A DNA stretch of 36,086 nt from Candidatus Nanopelagicales bacterium. Its GTDB lineage: Bacteria > Actinomycetota > Actinomycetes > S36-B12 > UBA5976. The notes beneath the pieces were generated by a model that saw nothing but the letters and a program-made list of their open reading frames with translations, was not told where the DNA came from and did not search any database. Location: NCBI GenBank assembly GCA_023260395.1, contig JALQVI010000011.1, positions 1 through 36,086 of the forward strand, read 5' to 3'. This document shows positions 8,853 through 20,312 of the stretch, piece by piece. Each line of letters opens with the position of its first letter. The first letter of the stretch is position 1. A program made the position numbers and the translations under genes.

Positions 8853-9496
8853 TAGTGAGCCTCTCGAATAGCGCGTGTCATCAGCTTGCGGGTCCATACC
8901 AACCCGAGCACTTCCAGTCCTAGTGCAAACGCAAAACACAGCCGCCCCAAATTTGAGGATGTGAGCCATGAAATGGGATGAGCATTCAACATCGAACCAA
9001 AGCCCAGACCGATAACAGGTAGAAAAGCCAACACTCCAATCGTTGCTTTCACACTTGCTAATTCACTGCGCATTAAATGGTTTGTCGCTATTCGCTCCTG
9101 AATTGATTTCGTCATTACGTATAGCGCATCTCCAAGTTGAGCTCCTTGCTGATGGGATAACTGCATCGCAAGGCACATGTCACTAAAGATGGGCACTTGC
9201 CTGGAGTCGTGTTGCAATCCTTCGACAACGTCAGTCCCCTGTTCAATTGCGATACGTGTTGCAACGAAGAGTGATTTGGGGACAACTGCTAACGCTCGTT
9301 CAAGTGCAACTAGCGGTATTTCGCCTGATTCGAGTTCCAATCGAAAAACCACAAAGAAATTGAGAATGAGTTCATCCGATAACTTTGGCTTTCGTCGAAT
9401 GGGATTGTGCAACGACCAGTGCGCAATATGTCGAAATGGGAATCCTAGATAAGTTGCACAGCCAGCAAGAAAGGCAGTGACAAAAATTGAATTCAC
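8852..9496 (-). CDS. tadB: TadB-like type II secretion F-domain membrane protein
   Basis: LELESGEIPLVALERAL...MCLAMQLSHQQGAQLGDALYVM plus TM segments; immediately downstream of TadA. Confidence 0.8.
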   Translation of the reverse strand: MNSIFVTAFLAGCATYLGFPFRHIAHWSLHNPIRRKPKLSDELILNFFVVFRLELESGEIPLVALERALAVVPKSLFVATRIAIEQGTDVVEGLQHDSRQVPIFSDMCLAMQLSHQQGAQLGDALYVMTKSIQERIATNHLMRSELASVKATIGVLAFLPVIGLGFGSMLNAHPISWLTSSNLGRLCFAFALGLEVLGLVWTRKLMTRAIREAH

Positions 9497-10647
9497 ACTG
9501 CACCGTGTTCCAATAACTTCGCTGAAGAACGATCATGAATTAGAAATTTCGGGGAGAAGGTAACAACCGGTTGATAGTGGCATTGGCCATCGACTAACTG
9601 AAGTTCTCCTATTTCACGCACAACACGTCTCGAACCAATTCTTGCCAGCTCAATAACCACATCAATGGCGGTCGGCAGTTGTACCTGAATTGCTTCGTTG
9701 CCAAGGCCATTCATTAAGCCCAACAGCTGCACTCGGGAAATAACGTCGGCTCCGCTATTCGCGTGAATTGTTGCGGCGCATCCTTCATGCCCAGTATTGA
9801 GAGCCGCAAAGAGATCGACGACCTCTGCTCCTCGAATTTCGCCAACGATTATTCGGTCAGGTCGCATTCGCAGTGCTTGCCGAACGAGCGTTTGCATCGA
9901 TACTTCTCCGATGCCTTCAACATTCGCATTTCTGCTTTGAAGCTTGGTGCAATGTGGATGATTCACCACGATCTCGGATGTGTCTTCGATAATTAATATT
10001 CGTTCATGGGCAGCCACTTGCGACAACATCGCTGAAAGCAACGTTGTTTTTCCAGTCCCCGTGCCCCCGCAAATCATGAACGATTTTCTTGTTGTGATGA
10101 TGCGCCTCAAAACCATGAGTACTTCAGGTGATTGGTCATGTAAGAGTTCTTCGAGTGAAAGCGACTGTCGTTTAGGGATACGTAATGAAATTTGTGTTCC
10201 GAATACTGCCAATGGTGGCAACAAAATGTGACAACGAATTCCTGATACCAACGTGAAATCGACAAATGGATTGAGGTCATCGAGTCTGCGGGAATGTGAG
10301 ACTGCAAGTCGAATGGCAAACTCGCGTAATTCACTCTCTGATTTCCACGATGATTCAATGCGCTCTAGACCATAGCCGCGATCGATCCAGATGTCGGAAA
10401 ATCCGTTAACCACGATGTCAGTCACATTCGGAATATTGCTCAGATCACTGAGTGGTCCAAGGCCAATCTGATCATTGGTGATGAGTGAAACCAATTCGAC
10501 GAGGTCAACATCCGCAATATGTGGAGCCAGTTCCCGTGCGACAGTGACAATCTCGTGTGTAGTTGGAACATCAGCACGACTATCGAGTTGCGAACGAATT
10601 GATGAAACAAAATCAGGCTGCACTGTGGAGGGTTTCATTTCCCACAA
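9493..10647 (-). CDS. tadA: TadA/CpaF-family secretion ATPase
   Basis: ICGGTGTGKTTLLSAM (Walker A), ILIIEDTSEI, RMRPDRIIVGEIRGAEVVDLFAALNTGHEGCAATIHANS. Confidence 0.95.
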   Translation of the reverse strand: MWEMKPSTVQPDFVSSIRSQLDSRADVPTTHEIVTVARELAPHIADVDLVELVSLITNDQIGLGPLSDLSNIPNVTDIVVNGFSDIWIDRGYGLERIESSWKSESELREFAIRLAVSHSRRLDDLNPFVDFTLVSGIRCHILLPPLAVFGTQISLRIPKRQSLSLEELLHDQSPEVLMVLRRIITTRKSFMICGGTGTGKTTLLSAMLSQVAAHERILIIEDTSEIVVNHPHCTKLQSRNANVEGIGEVSMQTLVRQALRMRPDRIIVGEIRGAEVVDLFAALNTGHEGCAATIHANSGADVISRVQLLGLMNGLGNEAIQVQLPTAIDVVIELARIGSRRVVREIGELQLVDGQCHYQPVVTFSPKFLIHDRSSAKLLEHGAV

Positions 10648-11635
10648 GATGATCGAGGATATTCATAACGTTTCGGTTGAAGCTTCCACCTCGCACGGGA
10701 ACTGGCCCGATGCCTTGTTCAATGAGTTCCAGCACTCGAGCTTCAGATGGAATTGCACCCCAGAACGGAACATTTAGCGTTTGGGCAACCATCATTGGCG
10801 AAATTGATGCACCTGGTAATTGACGTACGGCAAGGCCAACGTGCTTTTCCTGTAATTCATAGTGACTGAGTTGTTCGCGCGCGATTGCAATTCCACGCAA
10901 AGTGTTGGGTACAACGACACATAAAGAGTCAGCAAGATCGAGCCACTCGTTGTTCTGGTTTGTCATGCCGCAGTCCAGGACAATCTCGATTGCTTCGTAT
11001 TTGATATTTTCGAATACTTGTAGTGCCTCGTGCGTGTTAATGGCGGAATCAACTGGAGTTGCAACGTATTTCAGTTCATTCCATGTCGCTAACTGGGGCA
11101 ATAAAGCTTCGGACGATTCACGCTGTTGTGAAAGGTCCGTCCATGTTGAATGCATGTTTTGCTCTTGACCCAATGTGATGTCTAGTCCTCCGCGAGTGAA
11201 GTCTGCATCTAGCAGTACGACATCACTGAAACGCCGCGCCATACCCGCCGCTACGTGAGTCGCCAATGTCGAAGTACCAATTCCACCTGTCGTTGAGGTG
11301 AACGCAGTGACATGAGCCTTGGATTGCGGTGTTGTTGTAAACGCTTGCGCAATGACTTGTCGATCTGTTGGTAGCGAAACAATATTCTGCGCATTGAGTC
11401 GAGCTGCGCACTGCCAGGTTCGTGGACCAGATGGTCCAGACGTCAGTACCCAAACATCGCCATGGGACAGGGCCAGGATTTCGCTATCTGGGTCAATAAA
11501 TATTCGCCTAGCTTCTTGAATTTCATTTGGCTTTGGGTGCGTCGAAACAATAAGCGACGTCCCGGTAATTGATGCAATCTGTTCTATTTCAGTAACGAGA
11601 TATGAATCTGAAGTAACAAGCAATACGTGCGACAT
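10613..11635 (-). CDS. CpaE-like / septum-site-determining (Ssd) MinD-superfamily protein
   Basis: FTSTTGGIGTSTLATHVAAGMARRFSDVVLLDADFTRGGLDITLG, deviant Walker A; directly upstream of tadA. Likely start MSHVLL at 11635. Confidence 0.88.
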   Translation of the reverse strand: MSHVLLVTSDSYLVTEIEQIASITGTSLIVSTHPKPNEIQEARRIFIDPDSEILALSHGDVWVLTSGPSGPRTWQCAARLNAQNIVSLPTDRQVIAQAFTTTPQSKAHVTAFTSTTGGIGTSTLATHVAAGMARRFSDVVLLDADFTRGGLDITLGQEQNMHSTWTDLSQQRESSEALLPQLATWNELKYVATPVDSAINTHEALQVFENIKYEAIEIVLDCGMTNQNNEWLDLADSLCVVVPNTLRGIAIAREQLSHYELQEKHVGLAVRQLPGASISPMMVAQTLNVPFWGAIPSEARVLELIEQGIGPVPVRGGSFNRNVMNILDHLVGNETLHSAA

Positions 11636-11746
11636 GGCAACCTCCGCTGCCAAGAATTCACGAGTACCGCAACAACATCAACCACGAAATAGCTGCTTGT
11701 GGATAGCTGGCTATGTGGAGAACTAATCGAATAACTACTGATACTG

Positions 11747-12517
11747 CTATCGCCCTTGTAGCGCGATTAACGTACCTTCGATTCCAGACTCGATTGCTCC
11801 TGCATGCCACTTTACGAGTTCTGTCATGCCTTGAACAGTGCCGGTGCTGTAATTCTTGAGTGCTTGAACATACGCCGAACGACCTTGGTTATACATGCCA
11901 AATTCCGGTGCGCTTAAAAGTTTTTCGTCCACATGTTTTCCAGCCAGCACTAAACGCACTGTTGCGCGAGCAACTAAATACGAACCTTGAGCAAAAGGTC
12001 GAATAGTAGCCAACTCAGCATGAGCAATTGCGCTGACCAGTAAGGCCGGCGCCGTAGTTGTTGTCAAGAGTTTAGACAGATTCGTTAAACGCTCATGCAT
12101 TTCTTCCACAGGAATCGCTGGACCAAGATGAAGTGGATCTTGAGTCACATCATCTTCACGCGGACGACCTCGACCAGGTGACTGATCAATTATGGAATGT
12201 AACCGAGCCCAGACTTGAAAAGGTGAATGCGAAAATGTTGCCGCCTCTAAATCTGCGGCGGCGGTGATAGCCAATCCTTGGTTTGCGACATCGCCCATGG
12301 CAGACGAATCTGGTTCGCGCATCGGGTCATCCGGCATCACTGCGCCGTCGAGTGCGGCAGAGGCATAACCCGACATTCGGCGAATGTACGTCGTAAATGA
12401 ATCGTCTTGTTTACGAAGTTCGCGATTCCATTGCACTTCATCAATTCTCTTGAGTGTGACTGCACAAATGTCAGCAATATCTGGCACGTCAGCAAGTTGC
12501 TGCAGGAAGTCAGTCAC
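11747..12517 (-). CDS. Fic-like protein with degenerate catalytic motif
   Basis: AIAHAELATIRPFAQGSYLVARATVRLVL aligns by eye with the Fic motif HPFxxGNGRxxR but lacks His and GNGR. GTG at 12517 preceded by TTAGGAA; the track start is 12556. Confidence 0.65.
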   Translation of the reverse strand: MTDFLQQLADVPDIADICAVTLKRIDEVQWNRELRKQDDSFTTYIRRMSGYASAALDGAVMPDDPMREPDSSAMGDVANQGLAITAAADLEAATFSHSPFQVWARLHSIIDQSPGRGRPREDDVTQDPLHLGPAIPVEEMHERLTNLSKLLTTTTAPALLVSAIAHAELATIRPFAQGSYLVARATVRLVLAGKHVDEKLLSAPEFGMYNQGRSAYVQALKNYSTGTVQGMTELVKWHAGAIESGIEGTLIALQGR

Positions 12518-12528
12518 AACAAAAATTC

Positions 12529-13437
12529 CTAACGGCCGGAAACAGTAGGCAGCCATTGCGTCAACGCCGCGACTACTTCATCAGGTGTTTGTTCTGGAAG
12601 TAAGTGACCCGCATCAAGGGTTACCGGACTCCAAGGTCCATTAACAAACTTGGCCGAATCCATGGCAGTTTCCACCAAAATGCTTGTGTCATTTTTGCCA
12701 TGAATTTGAAGGACCGGTACTGAAACACCACCTTGCATATCTATTGCGAATCGTCGACCATCTGGACGTGGCACCGAACGCATAGCCCAACGATGAAATT
12801 CAATGGCGCAATGTGCAGTGTTGCCAGAAAGGAATGCATCACGATATCTACGAGAAATTTCCGGCGCCAATTCTTCTGGTTCCATCCAACTATTAAGCAA
12901 ATCATCGATTGCTTGCGCGCCATTCTTCATCAGGCTGCGTTCAGCAAACCACGGGCGCTGATAACCAACTACGTAACTCAAAGCTCGAGCTTGTGCGGGA
13001 TTAGCAAGCATCGCAGCGCGTAGTGCATTGGGATGCGCTGCACCAATCGATACCACTGCATTCACTGCTGTTGGCTGCAAGGTTGCGGCCGTCCATGCCA
13101 CTAACCCACCAACTCCATGTCCAACAACAATTGCCGAGTCATGTCCCAGTGCTCGAATGACTCCAGCAACATCAGCTGCGAGCGTTCGCGGGTCATAACC
13201 ACGTGGCGGATGATCAGTTGCGCCATAGCCCCGCAAGTCCATCGCAGCGGCAGTAAAACCTAATTCACTTACTGGCCCGAGGAACTTTCGCCACAGCCAC
13301 CAAAAAGTTGGAAAGCCATGCACAAATAAAACAAGTGGTCCTTCACCTTGAACGGCGACATGAAACCGTGCGCCATGGGCATATACGGAACGGTGTTCCC
13401 AAGGTCCCGGTTCGAGAATGACGTTACTGCTAGTCAC
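12529..13437 (-). CDS. Alpha/beta hydrolase (epoxide-hydrolase-like)
   Basis: LVLFVHGFPTFWWLWRKFL...MDLRGYGATDHPPRGYD...VVGHGVGGLVAWTAA...DAGHLLPEQTPDEV. Confidence 0.92.
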   Translation of the reverse strand: MTSSNVILEPGPWEHRSVYAHGARFHVAVQGEGPLVLFVHGFPTFWWLWRKFLGPVSELGFTAAAMDLRGYGATDHPPRGYDPRTLAADVAGVIRALGHDSAIVVGHGVGGLVAWTAATLQPTAVNAVVSIGAAHPNALRAAMLANPAQARALSYVVGYQRPWFAERSLMKNGAQAIDDLLNSWMEPEELAPEISRRYRDAFLSGNTAHCAIEFHRWAMRSVPRPDGRRFAIDMQGGVSVPVLQIHGKNDTSILVETAMDSAKFVNGPWSPVTLDAGHLLPEQTPDEVVAALTQWLPTVSGR

Positions 13438-13438
13438 T

Positions 13439-13843
13439 TTAGAAATCGATTGTCTTACTTGTTAAATCTGCGAACGCTTCAACGGTTGATTTCAAACTCT
13501 CACCCGTTTTATTGGTGCGTCCGATGCGACGAATTTGAGCGCGTGCCGCAAAGTAAAACGAAACACCCATGACCAACATGATTCCCGAAACGATAAGGAA
13601 GCCAACCCAAACCGGAACGCCTCGAGTACTGATGCCGTAGGCCAGAGCAAATAATGTGAAAACAGTAGCCATGCTGACAAAAAGTCCGGCAAACAGGAAC
13701 GCCCACATTGACCGTGCAAAACGCTTACCGTTTTCAATGAGTTCAGACTTGGCGAGTTCGACGTGTTCGCGAACAAGAGTGTTTACATCCTCGGACAATG
13801 AATCGATCATTGACGACAATTTAGGTTCCGTGTTGTCTTCCAT
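13439..13843 (-). CDS. Phage-holin-superfamily (Holin-X/DUF1469-like) membrane protein
   Basis: LSSMIDSLSEDVNTLVREHVELAKSELIENGKR followed by two TM hairpins; flanked by an alpha/beta hydrolase and acs/nhaA. Confidence 0.85.
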   Translation of the reverse strand: MEDNTEPKLSSMIDSLSEDVNTLVREHVELAKSELIENGKRFARSMWAFLFAGLFVSMATVFTLFALAYGISTRGVPVWVGFLIVSGIMLVMGVSFYFAARAQIRRIGRTNKTGESLKSTVEAFADLTSKTIDF

Positions 13844-13898
13844 GACTGCCTCCTGTTACTTCCAGCCTAGCGGGGCAACGCACGACAGCAAATAATCA

Positions 13899-15104
13899 CT
13901 AGACCGAGTAATTACAAAATCGGCTACGAATCTTCATGGCCGTGACAGCAGACGAGATTGCAACCAAACTCGTTAGAACCAAAGCGAATTTCGCAACGAC
14001 GAGAGTTTCTGGCGTACTTGCGAAACTTACTTCACTTACCAACAGTGCAACGGTGAAACCGATACCTGCCAAAGTGCCAACCACAACGACATCGGACCAC
14101 GTCAATCCAGCCGGGAGACCTTGTTTAGTTAGGCGTGTGCTCAAGTATGTTCCAATCACCACACCAACGGGTTGCCCTACGACAAGCCCAAAAAGTACGC
14201 CAAGCGTCAAAGGATTAGTTACCATATCGAGAAACTTAACGTTCTCCAAAACAACGCCTGCAGACATCAATGCAAAAAGCGGGACACACAATCCAGCCGA
14301 GATTGGATGTAGCGCATGTTCGGCATGATCACCCGGTGAATGTTGTTCGTCGTTGCGCGTTGTGACACGCATAGTCAGACCCAGAGCAACGCCAGCAACT
14401 GTTGCGTGAATTCCACTTTCATACATGAAGTACCAACAAGCAAGTGCGATCGGCAGATGAAGTGCTACTGAGGTTACCCCGCGTGATTGAAGGAAACCAA
14501 AAAAAACGATAAGCGCTATTGCGCAAGCAAACGCTTGTACATGAAAACCATGGCCATAGAAAATGGCGATCACAAGAATCGCACCAAGGTCATTGACCAC
14601 TGCAAGAGTGAGTAGGAATACTCGAAGCGCCATCGGCATCGCTTTTCCAGCCAGCGCCAAAATCGCCAATGCAAATGCGATGTCTGTCGAAATCGGAATT
14701 CCCCAAGCAGTTGCCGTCGAGGACCCGTGGTTGAAAACTGTAAAAATAATCGCCGAAAAAATCATTCCGCCGAAAGCTGCAGCAAAAGGAATGACGGCTT
14801 GTCGAAATGTCGACAAGCTACCGTGGACAAATTCCTTCTTGAGCTCGATTCCGACGACAAAGAAGAATATTGCTAGCAAAAAATCTGCTGCCCAAATATT
14901 CAGTGGTAGCGAAAAGTTCGGTGTACCAAATTCCGTGGACACTAGTGACAAGTAAGAATCGGCAAATGGAGAATTCGCCCAAACAATTGCGGTAATCGCC
15001 GCAATGATGAGTAAGACTCCGCCCGTTGTTTCATTGCGCAATCGTTCAGCAAGGCGCCCTCTACGTGTAGTGGGGATATCGTCACGCTTCACGGTTTCGG
15101 CCAC
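13899..15104 (-). CDS. nhaA: Na+/H+ antiporter NhaA
   Basis: FFFVVGIELKKEFVHGSL, IPISTDIAFALAILALAGKAMPMALRVFLLTLAVVNDLGAILVIAIFY, characteristic NhaA core. Confidence 0.97.
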   Translation of the reverse strand: MAETVKRDDIPTTRRGRLAERLRNETTGGVLLIIAAITAIVWANSPFADSYLSLVSTEFGTPNFSLPLNIWAADFLLAIFFFVVGIELKKEFVHGSLSTFRQAVIPFAAAFGGMIFSAIIFTVFNHGSSTATAWGIPISTDIAFALAILALAGKAMPMALRVFLLTLAVVNDLGAILVIAIFYGHGFHVQAFACAIALIVFFGFLQSRGVTSVALHLPIALACWYFMYESGIHATVAGVALGLTMRVTTRNDEQHSPGDHAEHALHPISAGLCVPLFALMSAGVVLENVKFLDMVTNPLTLGVLFGLVVGQPVGVVIGTYLSTRLTKQGLPAGLTWSDVVVVGTLAGIGFTVALLVSEVSFASTPETLVVAKFALVLTSLVAISSAVTAMKIRSRFCNYSV

Positions 15105-15134
15105 ACTGCGAATCTAATGCATCAGCAACAATAA

Positions 15135-17090
<1,956 letters not shown>

Positions 17091-17197
17091 TGAAATCCAA
17101 CTTTCACATATTCATCGACTTAACTGATAGTTCTAGTAAACCGCTTATGGGTCAAGCACTTGGCTAATTCACGATTGCGATTTATTTCGCTTAACTA

Positions 17198-18391
17198 TCA
17201 ATCGGTAGAACAAATACCCGTAGAAACTGAATTTTTCGAAGACCCGTTAATTGCTGATTCGTATTCTTGCGGGGTTAATGCATAACCAGTTGTCTTATCA
17301 GTCGCCGAGGAAGCAAAAATCAAACCAACCACTTCGCCATCGGTAGAAATCAACGGAGCACCAGAATCGCCTTGAATGATATTGGAGCGCAAAGTGTAAA
17401 TCTTTCGCTTTACTTTGGATTTGCCATAAATATCCGTGCCAGATGATTCAACGACTCCGCTCACACGAGCGGGAATCAACTTCAAGCCGCCGCCGCCAGG
17501 AAAGCCGGCAATAACTGCGGAATCATTGCGCTTAATAGCTTGGCCCATGACCGCGACCTTGGTATCGAGGCGTTTTGAATACAACACCGCAACATCGGTT
17601 TTCGGATCGAAGTACACAACGGAGGCGATGACCAACGAACCTTTGCCCTTCACGCGCACCCCGACTGTCTTTACACCTGCAACAACATGCGCATTAGTCA
17701 ATACAAAGCCGCTTTTGAAAACCACACCACTGCCGCTTAATCGTGCGTTGCAACTAGGTGCATCTCCTTCAACCCGAACCACCGAATCTAGGACTGCATG
17801 AATTTTCGAAGCCTTGGTTAACGTGCTATCAGGCGCCTGAACGTCATTTATTAGAAGTGACTCAACTAAGTCAGATGGAATGTGAACACTGACAATTGCT
17901 TTGCGCACATCATCAATGTTTGTTCGAATCGCATCCGGCATGTGGGCGTCAAGTTCGGCAATGACGCGCGATCCATCAATTAGCGCAGTTGTTTGCGAAA
18001 TCGGCATCGCGAGAATCAAACTCGAGACCACCCAAATAATGACGCTCCATAATCCAACGGAAATAACTAAACCACCAGCACTATCAACTGTGTGCATCGG
18101 TTTCCACGGCAGTGACGAGCGTAACCGTCGGCCCACAAAAGCTCCGAGGGAACTTCCAAAGCCAATCAGGATTAGTGCAATGACTCCGTAAAGTCCAACA
18201 GTCAAACCTGCAATGCCGCCACTATCAGCGAGCTTGTTGACGAGTTCACGAGCAACAATTGCGCCAATCACCATGCCTACGAATGACAGCAAACTGACTA
18301 TTAGTCCCCGGCGCCAACCTACGAACGCCATGAGAATGAGATAGGCAGCAATCGCTAGATCAAGGTTTTGTGAATTCATCATGACGTCCAA
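17198..18391 (-). CDS. marP: MarP-like membrane serine protease (CvpA + trypsin-like)
   Basis: N-terminal four-TM CvpA region, then VLTNAHVVAG, DPKTDVAVL, QGDSGAPLIS catalytic triad. Confidence 0.92.
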   Translation of the reverse strand: MDVMMNSQNLDLAIAAYLILMAFVGWRRGLIVSLLSFVGMVIGAIVARELVNKLADSGGIAGLTVGLYGVIALILIGFGSSLGAFVGRRLRSSLPWKPMHTVDSAGGLVISVGLWSVIIWVVSSLILAMPISQTTALIDGSRVIAELDAHMPDAIRTNIDDVRKAIVSVHIPSDLVESLLINDVQAPDSTLTKASKIHAVLDSVVRVEGDAPSCNARLSGSGVVFKSGFVLTNAHVVAGVKTVGVRVKGKGSLVIASVVYFDPKTDVAVLYSKRLDTKVAVMGQAIKRNDSAVIAGFPGGGGLKLIPARVSGVVESSGTDIYGKSKVKRKIYTLRSNIIQGDSGAPLISTDGEVVGLIFASSATDKTTGYALTPQEYESAINGSSKNSVSTGICSTD

Positions 18392-19023
18392 GAAACTTGA
18401 TGTGCCTCAGGTACATCAATAACGTGGCTTTCATCCCACGGCACTGCTAACCCGGACAAGTCCAACAGTTGGGCAAGTACGCCACCCGTGAATCCCCAAA
18501 TAACCATTCCTCGCGCTAAGAATGCTGGACCTAGGAAACCACTACGGGTCATGACGCGCACTCGATTTTCGGGATTGATTAATTCGTTAATAGGTACGTG
18601 ATGCACAGCTGATACTTCATCTAAGTTTGGCAATGTCAATTCACTTGAGTGTTCCCACCACGCAAGAACGGGCGTCACTTTGAATCGTGATGGCGGTAAC
18701 CATAGCTGTGGCAACTCGGCGATGACCTTGACTGAATCTGGATCTAGACCAATCTCTTCGTTTGCTTCACGTAAGGCCGTTGCCGTTGCACTGGCGTCAT
18801 CGCTGTCGATGGCGCCACCTGGAAATGCCGGTTGACCACCATGGTTACGCATGTGTCCTGGGCGTTCAATAATTGTCACACTTGGCGTATCGGCAAATTC
18901 ACTAAACAAAATAAGAACGGCAGCTTCACGTTCTTGAGTGGGTGGAACTGGCAGCCACGCGAGTTGTTCAGACGTCAATGACGTTGCTATTTGTTCAAGC
19001 GGATGAAACCAAGTACCTGTCAT
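18379..19023 (-). CDS. NUDIX hydrolase, CoA-pyrophosphatase type
   Basis: GGAIDSDDASATATALREANEEIGLD Nudix box; HPLEQ start motif. Confidence 0.93.
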   Translation of the reverse strand: MTGTWFHPLEQIATSLTSEQLAWLPVPPTQEREAAVLILFSEFADTPSVTIIERPGHMRNHGGQPAFPGGAIDSDDASATATALREANEEIGLDPDSVKVIAELPQLWLPPSRFKVTPVLAWWEHSSELTLPNLDEVSAVHHVPINELINPENRVRVMTRSGFLGPAFLARGMVIWGFTGGVLAQLLDLSGLAVPWDESHVIDVPEAHQVSWTS

Positions 19024-19562
19024 CGTGGCTTACTCGCAACAACTAATCGGGACAAAGATTCATTCGTTAACTCGCCAAATTCAACATCAACGATGTGGTT
19101 GCTGGCATTTACTGCAAATGTAACGGGCAATCCATTGATGCCTAGATCTTTGAGGAGTGCATCATCTTTATCTATGAAAATTGGAAATGAGTTTTTCGTT
19201 GATGCAACTAATGCATTCGCAGTTGCTTGACCAGCATCGGTAATCGCTAAGTCCCCAACATTTATTGCAATCACATTCTTTGCATACGGAGACTCGGCGA
19301 TGAGCGGCATTTCATGCGCACAGTTTGTGCACCACGACGCCCACAAATTAATCACTACTGGCTTGGCAATCGCATGCGATGACTGTTCGGCTTTCGTTGA
19401 CCACGCCGTCAGAGTGACATCAGGGAATGTGTCAGTTGCCAGCTGTCGTGAAATTGTTGGTTGTGTCGCAATAGGTGTGCCCGCAGAATCCGCAGACTCC
19501 GGAGACGAAGAACAACCAGCAAGTCCTAGAGCTAACGCGAGAACTATGACGTGACGCTTCAT
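19020..19562 (-). CDS. TlpA/thioredoxin-like lipoprotein
   Basis: Lipobox LGLAGC; NLWASWCTNCAHEMPL CxxC motif. Confidence 0.92.
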   Translation of the reverse strand: MKRHVIVLALALGLAGCSSSPESADSAGTPIATQPTISRQLATDTFPDVTLTAWSTKAEQSSHAIAKPVVINLWASWCTNCAHEMPLIAESPYAKNVIAINVGDLAITDAGQATANALVASTKNSFPIFIDKDDALLKDLGINGLPVTFAVNASNHIVDVEFGELTNESLSRLVVASKPR

Positions 19563-20263
19563 GAAGGATCTTCCATCTTCGCGAGCTTTGCCGCGGCAAT
19601 TGGGTCGGTCGGACCTTCACCGAACGATGGACATAATTCTTCGAGTGGGCACACACCACATGCCGGTTTACGTGAATGACAAATTCGGCGACCTAAGAAG
19701 ATGAGTCGATGGTTGAGCATCGTCCATTCGGAGTCGTCAAAGATTTTCATCAAATCAAATTCAACTTTTACCGGATCTGTATTTTTTGTGAGACCAAGTC
19801 TGCGCGAGATTCGACCTACATGCGTATCAACCGTGATTCCGGGAACGCCAAATGCATTTCCCAAAACAACATTTGCAGTCTTTCGACCAACACCGGGAAG
19901 CTTCACAAGTTCTTCAAGTGCCTGGGGAACTTCACCATCGTATTTTTCCAGCAACGTAGCGGCTAGGCCCTGAATTGAGGCAGCCTTATTTCGATAAAAG
20001 CCTGTCGACTTAATGACGTCTTCAATGTCTATGCGCGCCGCGCTTGCGAGACTTTGCGCATCCGGATATTTGGCAAACAAATTCGGCGTCACCATATTGA
20101 CGCGTTTGTCGGTGCATTGCGCTGACAACACTGTTGCCACAAGTAACTGCAGTGGGTTCTCGAAATCTAATTCGCATCGTGCATCTGGAAATGTGGTGGC
20201 TAGGACAGCATTAATGCGCTCTGCGCGTTCGCGCTTTGCTTTGAGAGATTCTGCCCGTGCCAC
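19559..20263 (-). CDS. nth: Endonuclease III
   Basis: LVKLPGVGRKTANVVLGNAFGVPGITVDTHVGRISRRLGL; C-x6-C-x2-C-x5-C cluster CHSRKPACGVCPLEELC. Confidence 0.98.
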   Translation of the reverse strand: MARAESLKAKRERAERINAVLATTFPDARCELDFENPLQLLVATVLSAQCTDKRVNMVTPNLFAKYPDAQSLASAARIDIEDVIKSTGFYRNKAASIQGLAATLLEKYDGEVPQALEELVKLPGVGRKTANVVLGNAFGVPGITVDTHVGRISRRLGLTKNTDPVKVEFDLMKIFDDSEWTMLNHRLIFLGRRICHSRKPACGVCPLEELCPSFGEGPTDPIAAAKLAKMEDPS

Positions 20264-20312
20264 AAATACAAGCCTAAAGCGGATCTAGGCAACCGCTAAC
20301 CGATGAAGGTGG

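Noticed and set aside
14563-14955. Long antisense ORF over nhaA (130 aa), and similar antisense ORFs over acs, dnaB and gyrA
   Set aside because: Low-complexity antisense translations opposite strongly conserved genes; no RBS or family similarity.
17091-17106. TGAAA-N6-TTTCA as a possible Crp/GlxR site upstream of acs
   Set aside because: Arms deviate from TGTGA/TCACA and it abuts the GTG start codon, where the ribosome-binding region must be.
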